From Ignavibacteriota bacterium (GTDB lineage: Bacteria > Bacteroidota > Ignavibacteria > UBA10030): a stretch of DNA of 64,000 bases. Where the stretch lies: NCBI GenBank assembly GCA_003170475.1, contig PMZI01000055.1, forward strand, positions 173,935 through 237,934, read 5' to 3'. Below, in pieces: positions 27,532-36,441 of this stretch; the stretch's first letter is position 1; every line of letters begins with the position of its first letter. The translations under genes and the position numbers were made by a program. The notes beneath the pieces are model-generated. The model was not told where the DNA came from, did no database searches, and was given only the letters and a program-made list of their open reading frames with translations.

Positions 27532-28634
27532 CGTCCCAGGACCTTTTCGTAGATGTCCAGCGTTTTTCTGGCCGTCGCTCTCCAGGAGAATCTCTGGATA
27601 TTAATCTTTCCTTTTGCGATCAAATCCCGCTTCATTTCCGGGTCACGCAACACGTGCGAAAGTGCTTCTGCGAGGTCCTCCGGTCGGGATGGGTCGACGA
27701 TGAGAGACGCGGCACCGACAATCTCCGGTAGCGACCCACCGCTCGACACGATGGTGGGCGTGCCACATGCCATTGCTTCAAGTACAGGGTACCCGAACCC
27801 TTCGTAAAGCGATGGGAGAACAAGTACCTCGGCTCCGTTGTACGCACAAACGAGATCTTCATCCGAGATATGACGGAGATCTCTGATCGATCCAGTGATT
27901 CCCAACCGTTCCGCCTGTTCAGAAAGACTCCTGTCTTCTTTGCACGAGCCGCCCACAAACACCAGGTCGAGATCGTTCCTTCGAGTCCGGAGTTGAGCAA
28001 ATGCATTCAAAAGCGTGCGGATATTCTTGTGCGGTTTCACATTTCCAACATACAGGACATAAGGACGGTCTAAACCAGCTCCAACCCGGAACTGATCCAC
28101 CATGGAGTGGTCTTCCAGCTTGCGAAATATAGGACGAATGCCTAGATGGACCACTTCCACATTCTGTTCGGGTACCTTGAACGTCTCCAGGATGTCATCT
28201 TTTGTGTGCTGCGAAATAGCGATTACCGCTCCAGAGTGTCGCACGGCATGCCCCAACACTGTCCGTGCGTACATCCTTTGTGCGGGACTGAAGAATTGGG
28301 GCATTTTCAAATGGATAAGATCGTGAATCGTTACAACCGATCTTCCTCTCAGGCCTGTAGGGAGCGTATAATGTGGCTCATGGAAAATGTCGGCTCCCAG
28401 GTTTCTCGCCTGTCTTCCCAGAAGCATCAGTTCACCGAGCGAATATCGCTTGTAAGAAGTGGAATGTATCCGCCATCCTTCAGGACAGGGGATGCGCTGA
28501 AGAGCATCCGGAGCGACAAGAAGTGAATAGGTATGTTTTGATCTGAGTTCAGGCAGAGCGGAAATCAGATTCTGGATGTAACTGCCGATACCAAAGTCAA
28601 AATACTTACGTGCGTCGATCGCTATGTGAGCCAT
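27516..28634 (-). CDS. GT4-family glycosyltransferase
   Basis: 372 residues. Retaining GT-B glycosyltransferase: N-terminal acceptor domain followed by a nucleotide-sugar domain with YVGNVKPHKNIRTLL and the E-x7-E region PSLYEGFGYPVLEAMACGTP. Such enzymes usually build cell-surface polysaccharides, which fits the divergently transcribed flippase at 28773. The promoter at 28683-28711 drives it, followed by overlapping nadD and then glgB. Sugar donor and acceptor unknown. Confidence 0.92.
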   Translation of the reverse strand: MAHIAIDARKYFDFGIGSYIQNLISALPELRSKHTYSLLVAPDALQRIPCPEGWRIHSTSYKRYSLGELMLLGRQARNLGADIFHEPHYTLPTGLRGRSVVTIHDLIHLKMPQFFSPAQRMYARTVLGHAVRHSGAVIAISQHTKDDILETFKVPEQNVEVVHLGIRPIFRKLEDHSMVDQFRVGAGLDRPYVLYVGNVKPHKNIRTLLNAFAQLRTRRNDLDLVFVGGSCKEDRSLSEQAERLGITGSIRDLRHISDEDLVCAYNGAEVLVLPSLYEGFGYPVLEAMACGTPTIVSSGGSLPEIVGAASLIVDPSRPEDLAEALSHVLRDPEMKRDLIAKGKINIQRFSWRATARKTLDIYEKVLGRWRVN

Positions 28635-28682
28635 ATCTCTGGTTCAGTCAAAACCACAAGGTGTTCGGATGGAAGCAGAGTG

Positions 28683-28711
28683 AATATACTCACCAGATGG
28701 TCTAAACTCAA
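28683..28711 (-). promoter_or_regulatory. Sigma70-type promoter for GT4-nadD-glgB
   Basis: On the minus strand: TTGAGT (28706-28711), 17-nt spacer, TATATT (28683-28688), about 50 nt before the GT4 start. Confidence 0.65.
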
Positions 28712-28720
28712 GCAATCGCC

Positions 28721-28749
28721 TTGATTCAGCACTGCAATTTCGGTATTAT
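28721..28749 (+). promoter_or_regulatory. Sigma70-type promoter for the flippase gene
   Basis: TTGATT (28721-28726), 17-nt spacer, TATTAT (28744-28749). It lies 10 nt from the opposite-strand promoter, and its -10 is 24 nt before the flippase ATG. Confidence 0.6.
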
Positions 28750-28772
28750 CCGCATGTCATTGACGAAAACGA

Positions 28773-30281
28773 ATGGAAGACACCTCAACGAAACGACCGT
28801 CCGGAGAAGAAATCTCTCAACCACCCGTTGTCCATCATCGCATCGAGAGTTCCGCTGTTCTTCGCAATTCGGTTCTCCTGTTTGGATTTCACATCTTCAC
28901 GAAATCCATGGCGTTCGTTTCATTCATTCTTCTCGCCAAGTACCTTGGGACGCAGCTCTTCGGCGTCTACAACTACGCGTTCGCCCTCACCGCCTTGTTC
29001 ATCCCCCTGTGCGACCTCGGGATGGATACCTATCTCATGCGGGAAATTCCCCGACTTCAGTCGGATGAAATCGCCAAACAGCTCGGGGCCGTGCTCTCAT
29101 GGAAAGGCATGCTCACGTTTCTCGTTTTCCTGCTCATGTCGCTCACGACAGGGATCCTTGACAACTTCGGCACGGACCGATTCTTCATGGTCGTCCTCGC
29201 AGGCTTGATCACTCTTCTTCGCACGTACTGGACTACCTTTGCATCCTTCTTCCGCGCGATCAACAGTGTTGGCTATGAGACTGGAATGCTTTCCCTCGCA
29301 AGGGTGGCAGAGTTTATCGTCGTTGTCGTTTCCATTTCTATGGATATCGGATTGCTGGCACTTCTTGCAGTCATGACAATCGTGAATATCATTTTCGTAT
29401 CGCTGACGCACGTGTTGGTGCGAGCACGGTTCACCCGCCCGGTGATGGTGCAGGAGTTTCGACACATGCTCGCGATGCTTCGCGGGGGACTTCCGTTTGC
29501 CTTAGCCACGATCTTCTCATCCATCTACTTCAACTTCGACACCGTCTTGATTTCCAAATTCATTGGGGATGACGCAGCGGGTATTTATCGGGCGGCATAC
29601 AACCTCCTGTTCCCCCTGACGATGTTTGGGCTGGCGATCACCGGGGCCGTTTTTCCGTTTGCCAGCCAGAATTATGGTCGAAGCCGTCTTGAGGTAGAAC
29701 GCGTTGTCAGACAAAGTGTCGTTCAGCTGCTCATGATTGCTCTCCCAATCGCGATTACGACGTCATTTCTCTCACACGAAATTGTTCGATTCCTTTTCGC
29801 GCCTGAATACGCTGCCACGGCCCAATGTCTCACCATCTTAGTCTGGTTTCTTCCGGTCGTGTTCCTCACGAACTTCTTCTCCAATACGCTTGGCGCCATC
29901 GATGAGCAAACGTTTGTCCTCAAGGTCACCATCCTGAGCGCAATCTTCAACGTTGTGGCGAACCTTATATTTGTTCCGCGCTACGCACAAACAGGTGCTT
30001 CGGTCATCACAGTCCTGACAGCGCTGCTCGGGTTCAGTTTCCTCGTCGTAAAAATAGGGAAGCGCATCTCCTCACCGATTTCCTGGGCTCCCCTGGCCCG
30101 AGTTCTGCTTTCAGGCATCGCCATCCTCCCTCTCCTCCTCTGGAAACCGCAGATCCACATTCTTCTTCTCCTTTTCGGAAGCATTTTGCTCTACATCCTT
30201 GCGTTACTTCTCTTCAGGGCGCTGAGCTTCAAAGAGGTCAAAATGCTGTTTGCCTCCTTGAGGTCTCCGGCAAAGTTCTAG
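28773..30281 (+). CDS. Polysaccharide (lipid-linked oligosaccharide) flippase, MOP superfamily
   Basis: 502 residues with about 12-14 hydrophobic membrane segments and almost no soluble domain. The N-terminal pattern (NSVLLFGFHIFTKSMAFVSFILLAKYLGTQLFGVYNYA) [residues 32-70] corresponds to the Wzx/RfbX-type flippases of the MATE-like MOP superfamily, which move lipid-linked glycans across the inner membrane. Divergent from a GT4 glycosyltransferase, so both may serve one surface glycan. Monocistronic as far as can be seen. Confidence 0.9.
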   Translation: MEDTSTKRPSGEEISQPPVVHHRIESSAVLRNSVLLFGFHIFTKSMAFVSFILLAKYLGTQLFGVYNYAFALTALFIPLCDLGMDTYLMREIPRLQSDEIAKQLGAVLSWKGMLTFLVFLLMSLTTGILDNFGTDRFFMVVLAGLITLLRTYWTTFASFFRAINSVGYETGMLSLARVAEFIVVVVSISMDIGLLALLAVMTIVNIIFVSLTHVLVRARFTRPVMVQEFRHMLAMLRGGLPFALATIFSSIYFNFDTVLISKFIGDDAAGIYRAAYNLLFPLTMFGLAITGAVFPFASQNYGRSRLEVERVVRQSVVQLLMIALPIAITTSFLSHEIVRFLFAPEYAATAQCLTILVWFLPVVFLTNFFSNTLGAIDEQTFVLKVTILSAIFNVVANLIFVPRYAQTGASVITVLTALLGFSFLVVKIGKRISSPISWAPLARVLLSGIAILPLLLWKPQIHILLLLFGSILLYILALLLFRALSFKEVKMLFASLRSPAKF

Positions 30282-30400
30282 CTGCCTCCCGCTCCAGCTT
30301 GCCATACCGCTGACATTCGCAGGCTCCCTCAGGTACAGTCCACACCCTGCCGCAATCGGAGAAGTGTGAGGGGAAAGAGAGATTCAGAAGAGGGAAAGTG

Positions 30401-31618
30401 CTACAAGCCGAAGGCCTTCATCACGGTTGCGAGGTCTTTGTCACCTCGACCAGAGAGATTGACGACGATAATGTTTTCCTTGGGTTGATTTGGGGCAATC
30501 TTCATCACATGGGCGATCGCGTGTGCCGATTCGAGTGCCGGTAGAATGCCTTCGAGGCGGGAGAGAGTTTCGAAGCCCGACAGTGCTTCCGCATCTGTGA
30601 TGGAGCAGTACTCGACAAGCTTTCGATCTTTGAGGTAGGAGTGCTCGGGGCCGACTCCCGGATAGTCGAGCCCCGCTGATATTGAATGTGCAATTGTGAT
30701 CTGCCCGTGTTCATCTTGCAGAAGATATTGCATGGCACCATGCAATACCCCTGGGGATCCTGCAGAAAGTGGCGCCGCATGCTTCCCACTCTGCAATCCC
30801 ATCCCGGCCGCCTCAACACCGATCAATTTGACGCTCGCTGTGTCATCAAGAAAAGGGTAGAAGATTCCCATCGCATTGCTGCCGCCGCCGACGCACGCAA
30901 CGATGGATGTGGGAAGACGACCTTCTGCTTCTGTAATCTGACTCTTTGTTTCCCTTCCGATGACGCTTTGGAAGTCGCGCACCATCATCGGATACGGATG
31001 CATGCCGACAACGGAGCCGATGATATAAAACGTCGTTTGAACATTTGTCACCCAATCCCGGATCGCCTCACTGGTAGCGTCTTTGAGGGTCCGGCTCCCG
31101 CTGGTCACCGGACGCACCTCCGCACCCAGGAGCTTCATCCTTGCGACATTCGGAGATTGGCGTTCAATGTCCTCCTCACCCATGTACACCACACATTCCA
31201 GCCCAAATCGTGCGCAAACCGTGGCGACTGCCACTCCGTGCTGACCCGCTCCAGTCTCTGCAATGATTCGCTTCTTTCCCAACCTGCGAGCGATCAGAAT
31301 CTGCCCGACCGTGTTGTTGATCTTGTGCGCTCCAGTATGGCACAGGTCTTCCCGTTTGAGGTATATTTTCGCTCCGCCACAGCGTTCGGTCAACCTCTCC
31401 GCGTAAAGGAGCGGTGTCGGTCGACCAACGAAATAGCGCAGATAATACGACACTTCGTCCTGAAACGTCTTATCGGTTCGCAACTCCACGTACTTGGCTG
31501 TCAGTTCGTGCGCGGCCGGAATAAGAGTCTCGGGAATGTAACTTCCGCCATACACTCCGAAATGACCCCCAGCATCTGGAAAAGATCCAATGTAACGTTC
31601 AGTGCTCATCGTCGCCAT
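30401..31618 (-). CDS. trpB: Tryptophan synthase beta chain
   Basis: Condenses indole with serine to tryptophan with PLP. From the chosen ATG (31618, [11 protein letters not shown]) it has 405 residues, the normal length. PLP lysine in [16 protein letters not shown], phosphate loop [10 protein letters not shown]. The frame is open for a further 45 codons upstream, but those overlap trpF and are not TrpB-like. The start overlaps the trpF end by 20 nt; an ATG at 31609 is an alternative. trpA, the usual partner, does not follow: the next gene downstream is convergent. Confidence 0.96.
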   Translation of the reverse strand: MATMSTERYIGSFPDAGGHFGVYGGSYIPETLIPAAHELTAKYVELRTDKTFQDEVSYYLRYFVGRPTPLLYAERLTERCGGAKIYLKREDLCHTGAHKINNTVGQILIARRLGKKRIIAETGAGQHGVAVATVCARFGLECVVYMGEEDIERQSPNVARMKLLGAEVRPVTSGSRTLKDATSEAIRDWVTNVQTTFYIIGSVVGMHPYPMMVRDFQSVIGRETKSQITEAEGRLPTSIVACVGGGSNAMGIFYPFLDDTASVKLIGVEAAGMGLQSGKHAAPLSAGSPGVLHGAMQYLLQDEHGQITIAHSISAGLDYPGVGPEHSYLKDRKLVEYCSITDAEALSGFETLSRLEGILPALESAHAIAHVMKIAPNQPKENIIVVNLSGRGDKDLATVMKAFGL

Positions 31619-32249
31619 GATAGGATACTGGAATGCTCTTTGCACGCATGATAAAGTCGCGGACCTTTTTAGGGTCCTTCCGACCCGGACTTCCTTCGAC
31701 ACCACTACTGACATCAACGCCGTACGGCCGGACAAAGCGAATCGCATCCTCAACGTTTTCCGGAGTCAGGCCACCCGACAGAATGATTCGGCCATACTCC
31801 TTGGCTTTGACTGCAACGTTCCAGTCGAACGCCTTGCCCGTCCCTCCGTACGTTCCTTCTTTATACGTGTCCAGAAGGAAAGCATCTACAATGTAATTTC
31901 GCATGCTCTCGACGTCAAAATCCTTATACACCCTGAAGACCTTGATCACGCTCGTCTCGAAATTCACGAGATCGTCGGGGCCATCGTTCCCGAGCAACTG
32001 GACGGCACTCAGGTTCACGTGGTTGACGATTTCCCGCACGAATTTCCTCTCAGCATTGACGAAAACCCCGATCTTTGAGATGTGCTCCGGAAGGTTCTTG
32101 ACGATCTCTGCCGCACGGTGGTGCGGAATGAACCGAGGGCTCTCTTCATGAAAGATAAAGCCAACCGCGTCAGCCCCGCAGTGCACGGCGAATTTGGCGT
32201 CTTCGAGATTCGTAATACCGCAGATTTTTACAAAGAGATCTTGTTTCAT
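31599..32249 (-). CDS. trpF: Phosphoribosylanthranilate isomerase
   Basis: Isomerises phosphoribosylanthranilate to CdRP in tryptophan synthesis. 216-residue TIM barrel with catalytic Cys in VKICGIT (residues 7-13), AVGFIF, the catalytic Asp in [19 protein letters not shown] and the phosphate site [11 protein letters not shown] and [15 protein letters not shown]. It starts 1 nt after the trpC stop and overlaps trpB, so the block is tightly coupled. Confidence 0.96.
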   Translation of the reverse strand: MKQDLFVKICGITNLEDAKFAVHCGADAVGFIFHEESPRFIPHHRAAEIVKNLPEHISKIGVFVNAERKFVREIVNHVNLSAVQLLGNDGPDDLVNFETSVIKVFRVYKDFDVESMRNYIVDAFLLDTYKEGTYGGTGKAFDWNVAVKAKEYGRIILSGGLTPENVEDAIRFVRPYGVDVSSGVEGSPGRKDPKKVRDFIMRAKSIPVSYHGDDEH

Positions 32250-32250
32250 T

Positions 32251-33027
32251 TCAGCCTGGAATAATGGAGCGCACGGCGGCCGACCGATCGGATTGACGGA
32301 TCAACCCCTCCCCGATCAGAACGGCTTTGAATCCAGCTTCTCGCAGAGCTCGAACATCTGCCACTGTAGAGATGCCGCTTTCGCTGACGGCAAGCGCCCC
32401 CCTCCGTATCAACGGACGGAGTTTGATCGAATGTGCGAGATCGACAGAAAAGGTCATGAGATCCCTATTGTTGATCCCCACAAGTTCTGCTCCAATATCG
32501 TTTGCGCTCTGGATCTCTTCTTCCGAGTGCACCTCGACGAGCACGGCCAATCCTATCGCTTTGGCACAGTGATACAATTCGCCGATCTGCGCCTTCGAAA
32601 GAGCCCTCACAATAAGGAGGAGTGCATCAGCGCCGAGGACCTTGGATTCGTGAACCTGGTACTCATCGATAATGAAGTCCTTCCGAAGAACGGGCAGACG
32701 AGTCAAATCTTTGATGTCCTGAACAAACGATTTGTCACCATGAAAGTACTTCTTGTCTGTCAGAACTGAAAGCGCGTGTGCCCCTCCGGCTTGATACTCC
32801 AGCGCCAACTCGAGGTGATTAAACTTCTCCGTCAGCGTTCCCTTCGATGGTGACGCTTTCTTGATTTCAGCGATGATCGCGATGGAAGGCTTTTCCAGTG
32901 CGCCCTTGAAATCCCGCAGGCCCCGCACCTCCACCGCTCGCTGCCGAATCGTCGCAAGCGAAATGTTTCGCCTGGCTTCTGCCACCTCAACAATCTTTTC
33001 TTCGAGAATTGAACTGAGAACATCCAT
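32251..33027 (-). CDS. trpC: Indole-3-glycerol phosphate synthase
   Basis: Closes the indole ring from CdRP. 258-residue TIM barrel with the family signature IAEIKKASPSKG (about residues 51-62), RKDFIIDEYQV, the catalytic region LVEVHSEEE and GINNRDLMTFSVD, and the phosphate site VSESGIS and LIGEGLI. Encoded as a separate protein from trpF. It follows the CBS/CorC gene by 8 nt. Confidence 0.96.
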   Translation of the reverse strand: MDVLSSILEEKIVEVAEARRNISLATIRQRAVEVRGLRDFKGALEKPSIAIIAEIKKASPSKGTLTEKFNHLELALEYQAGGAHALSVLTDKKYFHGDKSFVQDIKDLTRLPVLRKDFIIDEYQVHESKVLGADALLLIVRALSKAQIGELYHCAKAIGLAVLVEVHSEEEIQSANDIGAELVGINNRDLMTFSVDLAHSIKLRPLIRRGALAVSESGISTVADVRALREAGFKAVLIGEGLIRQSDRSAAVRSIIPG

Positions 33028-33035
33028 TTCGATGA

Positions 33036-33851
33036 CTACTCCTTCGGGGCCGGAGACGGTAGTGTCACCCGCACCGCGCGAATTCTTCGGGCGGTTTTCG
33101 ATTGAACGGTCAACGTCAACGCATCATATGGTACAGCGTCTCCAACCTCGGGCATACGACCCAGTTCCTTCTGGATGAAGCCGGCAATGGTCTCGTATTC
33201 CGGCGCTTCCGGCAATTGCGACTTGAATTGTTGGTTGAAATCGCCGACGCTCATTCGTGCGTCCACAGTGACAGATCCATCCCGCGCAGGCTCAACCGAC
33301 TTGCTCACCTCATCGTACTCGTCATGGATCTCGCCAACGATTTCTTCGATGATATCTTCCATAGTGATGATTCCTTCGGTTCCACCGAATTCATCGATGA
33401 CGATGGCAAGGTGAGCCTTCTTCTGCTGGAATTCGCGCAAGAGCTGGCTGATTTTTTTGGATTCGGGAACGAAATACGCCGGCCTCACGATGTCCTGCAA
33501 AACGATGAGGTCTCTGTGCTCCAAAAGGCTCAACAAATCCTTGCTGTAAATAACCCCAATGATATTGTCAATAGTCCCCCGATAAACGGGGAGGCGCGAA
33601 TAACCCTCTTCGATCACTTTTCGCACCAGAACATCGCGCGGGATCGAAATGTCAAGCCCGACAATATCAGGTCTTGGCACCATGATCTCTTTCACTGTTG
33701 TGTCGGCAAATTCAAGAATGCTCGTGATGAGTTCGTGTTCGGTCTTGTCAATGGCTCCGCTCATGGTGCTCGCATCGAGCACCTGCTTGAACTCTTCCTC
33801 AGAAAGCTTGGTCTTTTGCAGCCCCCATCGAACCAGGAGCTCTTTCAACAT
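33036..33851 (-). CDS. CBS-domain protein with CorC/HlyC C-terminal domain
   Basis: About 271 residues from the ATG at 33851, the first one after the trpD stop (14-nt gap); the open frame extends 17 codons further into trpD. A pair of CBS domains (ADTTVKEIMVPRPDIVGLD and VIDEFGGTEGIITMEDIIEE) is followed by a CorC-associated domain (residues about 190-270). The membrane CNNM/DUF21 domain of full-size HlyC/CorC proteins is missing, as in Escherichia coli CorC (YbeX), linked to magnesium/cobalt handling and ribosome-related functions. Its place between trpD and trpC is unusual, and nothing in it suggests a role in tryptophan synthesis. Confidence 0.88.
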   Translation of the reverse strand: MLKELLVRWGLQKTKLSEEEFKQVLDASTMSGAIDKTEHELITSILEFADTTVKEIMVPRPDIVGLDISIPRDVLVRKVIEEGYSRLPVYRGTIDNIIGVIYSKDLLSLLEHRDLIVLQDIVRPAYFVPESKKISQLLREFQQKKAHLAIVIDEFGGTEGIITMEDIIEEIVGEIHDEYDEVSKSVEPARDGSVTVDARMSVGDFNQQFKSQLPEAPEYETIAGFIQKELGRMPEVGDAVPYDALTLTVQSKTARRIRAVRVTLPSPAPKE

Positions 33852-33865
33852 GTCACGAACCGATG

Positions 33866-34888
33866 TCAAGCAGCACCTCGAATGTTTGTCTCTCGAATCC
33901 ATTGCTCCAATTTGGCGGCGGCGGATCCGTTGTCAATTGCCTCTTTTGCCTTAGAGACCCCATCGTCCAAATCAGATGCTTTGCCCGCGACAAAGATGGC
34001 AGCAGAAGCATTGAGAACGGCAATATCTCTCGCTGGCCCCTTGGTGCCATTGAGAACTCCCTTGATGATCTCTGCGTTTCTTTTCGAATCCCCACCTCGG
34101 AGGTCTGAAGAGGATGCTTTGGGAATGCCAAAATCCTCTGCCCTGACAACATAGGACTTCACTTGCCCGTCGCGTAGTTCACTGACATTCGACGTACCCA
34201 GCGTTGAGAATTCGTCGATCCCTCCTTCGCCGTGAACAACAAGTGCGTGCTCTGATCCAAGATCCTTGAGGACTTCGGCCAATACTTTTGTCAGAGACGC
34301 GTCAAAAACGCCCACGACTTGTCGCTGCGCGCCGGCCGGATTCGTCAAAGGTCCGAGCACATTGAAAATGGTTCGAATTCCCATGTCCCGTCGCACAGGT
34401 ACTGCAAATTTCATTGCACCATGAAGCTGTGGCGCGAAAAGGAAGGTGATCCCAATCTTATCCAGAATGGCGGATGTCCTTGCAGGCGTGACTTCCAAAT
34501 TGACTCCGAGTTCCTTCAAAACGTCTGCACTCCCCGCTTGACTCGACACTGCTCGGTTACCGTGCTTCGCAACCACTGCACCTGCCGCACTCGCGATAAT
34601 GGCGGCGCAGGTGGAAATGTTAAAGGTTCCCGATCCATCTCCCCCGGTACCACAGGTGTCGATAACGGACCCGCGTTGAGTATGAATTGGAACGGCCTTT
34701 TCCCTCATTGATTTCGCGCATCCGGCTATCTCCTCAACAGTCTCGCCTTTCAACCTCAGACCCATCAAGAAGGCGGCAATTTGCGCTTCTGTGGCACTTC
34801 CGGACATGATCTCGTTCATCGTGTCATACGATTCCTGCTTCGTAAGGTCATGATGTGCTGCCAGCCTATGGATGATTTCCCGAATCAT
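33866..34888 (-). CDS. trpD: Anthranilate phosphoribosyltransferase
   Basis: Transfers phosphoribose from PRPP to anthranilate. 340 residues, the normal length. The PRPP site DTCGTGGDGSGTFNIST (about residues 77-93) and anthranilate-binding KHGNRAVSSQAGSADVLKEL (about 108-127) are both intact, with HGEGGIDE further on. It starts 24 nt after the truA stop. It is separate from trpG, which is not in the window. Confidence 0.96.
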   Translation of the reverse strand: MIREIIHRLAAHHDLTKQESYDTMNEIMSGSATEAQIAAFLMGLRLKGETVEEIAGCAKSMREKAVPIHTQRGSVIDTCGTGGDGSGTFNISTCAAIIASAAGAVVAKHGNRAVSSQAGSADVLKELGVNLEVTPARTSAILDKIGITFLFAPQLHGAMKFAVPVRRDMGIRTIFNVLGPLTNPAGAQRQVVGVFDASLTKVLAEVLKDLGSEHALVVHGEGGIDEFSTLGTSNVSELRDGQVKSYVVRAEDFGIPKASSSDLRGGDSKRNAEIIKGVLNGTKGPARDIAVLNASAAIFVAGKASDLDDGVSKAKEAIDNGSAAAKLEQWIRETNIRGAA

Positions 34889-34912
34889 ATCCGCGTGTCC
34901 GCCGAATCCGTT

Positions 34913-35644
34913 TTAGTAGATGACTTCTTCCAGGAACAGTCCTTTGGCAGGAGCGGACGCTCCGCCGCGTGATCTGTCTTTCGCCTTCAGAATCTCCTGA
35001 AACTGCAGGAACTCACGATGGCCCCGGGCGACATCCACCATCGTTCCTACGAGCGCTCTCACCATCCCATAAAGGAATCTATTCGCCCTGACATCAAATA
35101 TCAACTCAGTTTCGATCTTTTGCCACGATGCTCTATCGACCGTGCATCGAAAGTGATCCACATTCGCATGAATCTTGCTGAAGGATGAAAAATCATGCTC
35201 ACCCAAAACAAGATTTCCACATTGTTGCAGCAGGTCTTCGCGAATATTGTACCCGCCGACATACCAACTGTAGTCCCGGCGCAATGCCGTCTGCTTCAGA
35301 CCGAGATGATATCGATAGACCCGCTGTTTGGCGCTGTAACGCGCGTGAAAACTTTCAGGAACATGTTCCGCCGACAGGACAACAATCTGCGGAGGCAGCA
35401 GTGCATTCACTCCTCGTTGGATCAATTCCGGCGCAACTTGTTTTGACGTTACGAATGAAGCCACTTGCCCACGAGCATGAACCCCTGCATCAGTGCGCCC
35501 TGCAACGAGAGTCGAAACTGGCTCTTGGAGAAGCTCCCCGAGCGCCCGTTCCAGTTCGGCTTGAATAGATCGACCGTTTGGCTGAGCCTGCCAGCCGACG
35601 AAATCCGACCCATCATATTCTATCAAGAGCTTAACGTTTTGCAT
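34913..35644 (-). CDS. truA: tRNA pseudouridine(38-40) synthase
   Basis: Isomerises uridines 38-40 in the anticodon arm of many tRNAs. 243 residues from the ATG at 35644. The catalytic Asp is in AGRTDAGVHARGQV, and NRFLYGMVRALVG is the second conserved block. A TTG at 35659 also opens the frame, but it lies in the T-run of a terminator (35651-35682), so the ATG is preferred; it has no Shine-Dalgarno. The terminator ends only 6 nt before the start. Confidence 0.95.
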   Translation of the reverse strand: MQNVKLLIEYDGSDFVGWQAQPNGRSIQAELERALGELLQEPVSTLVAGRTDAGVHARGQVASFVTSKQVAPELIQRGVNALLPPQIVVLSAEHVPESFHARYSAKQRVYRYHLGLKQTALRRDYSWYVGGYNIREDLLQQCGNLVLGEHDFSSFSKIHANVDHFRCTVDRASWQKIETELIFDVRANRFLYGMVRALVGTMVDVARGHREFLQFQEILKAKDRSRGGASAPAKGLFLEEVIY

Positions 35645-35650
35645 CAGTCC

Positions 35651-35682
35651 AAAAAACAAAATCCCGCTCAGAAGGCGGGATT
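35651..35682 (-). terminator. Rho-independent terminator before truA
   Basis: On the minus strand an 8-bp stem (AATCCCGC with GCGGGATT, arms 35675-35682 and 35660-35667) with a 7-nt loop is followed by TTTGTTTTTT. It ends the DUF5683-like gene transcript, and its T-run stops 6 nt before the truA ATG. Confidence 0.75.
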
Positions 35683-35703
35683 CGTTCTTGCTCGAATTGT
35701 GGC

Positions 35704-36441
35704 TTAAAATTCGTTGGAGAAGGTCAGCTCAATTCCGTCGGCAGCAAGCATCCCGCCAGGCACTCGCGCGTTCAGTCGCCAGGAGCTCAGCGCCTGAACG
35801 CTCCTGTTGTACGCGGAGACCGACCTCACGGCCGAAATGGCTGCGATGACCCTGTTGATTACGAGCGCACCCAGGACGAACTGCGAGCTTTTCAACGTGC
35901 TCTCTCCCCGATTTCGCAAATCCTTGTAATGGAGCCTGTCCGCATCTGAGCTCCACTGCCATGCGAAATTAGACTTTGGGTCATAGAGCAAGTCATATTC
36001 ACGGTTTCGTAACTTCGCGTCATTGTAGCTCAAGACATCAGAAAAATTGCCGATGTTCACCTCAAACTTGTCATCCTTGGCATCGAAGTTCGCTGACGCG
36101 CTCTGAACCGCCAGGGTTTTCGCATCGTTTTTCAGCCATTGGCCGTAAACGTTGAATCCGCCATACGCAAGCCACAAGCCTGCGTCTGCACCCATGAAAT
36201 ATTTCCCAGTCCCAAGATTCTCAGCATAAAGATCTCCGAGCCCCGGAAGGATCAGAGAATAGGCGATAGCCAACATGGCAGACTTCCTTGGTTTTTGGTC
36301 CTCGAAGCCTGAGAAGGGATCAGATGACGGAGTCAACGTTATTTGAGAAGCCATTTCGAGTTTCAGATTCGATTGGCCAAAAGCAGAAGCTGAAGCAAGA
36401 AGAACTAATACAACTGTTCGGCTTAAACGGTTTAGGCACAT
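35704..36441 (-). CDS. Secreted or envelope DUF5683-like protein
   Basis: 245 residues. A signal peptide (residues 1-22, ending ASAFGQ) is followed by a short spacer and a hydrophobic segment KSAMLAIAYSLILPGLGDLY with G-K-Y-F after it, the pattern of the DUF5683 proteins common in the Bacteroidota/Chlorobiota group. Function unknown. A textbook Shine-Dalgarno (AAAGGAGG, 7 nt before the ATG) lies in the end of mtaB, whose stop overlaps this start by 10 nt. A terminator follows. Confidence 0.8.
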   Translation of the reverse strand: MCLNRLSRTVVLVLLASASAFGQSNLKLEMASQITLTPSSDPFSGFEDQKPRKSAMLAIAYSLILPGLGDLYAENLGTGKYFMGADAGLWLAYGGFNVYGQWLKNDAKTLAVQSASANFDAKDDKFEVNIGNFSDVLSYNDAKLRNREYDLLYDPKSNFAWQWSSDADRLHYKDLRNRGESTLKSSQFVLGALVINRVIAAISAVRSVSAYNRSVQALSSWRLNARVPGGMLAADGIELTFSNEF

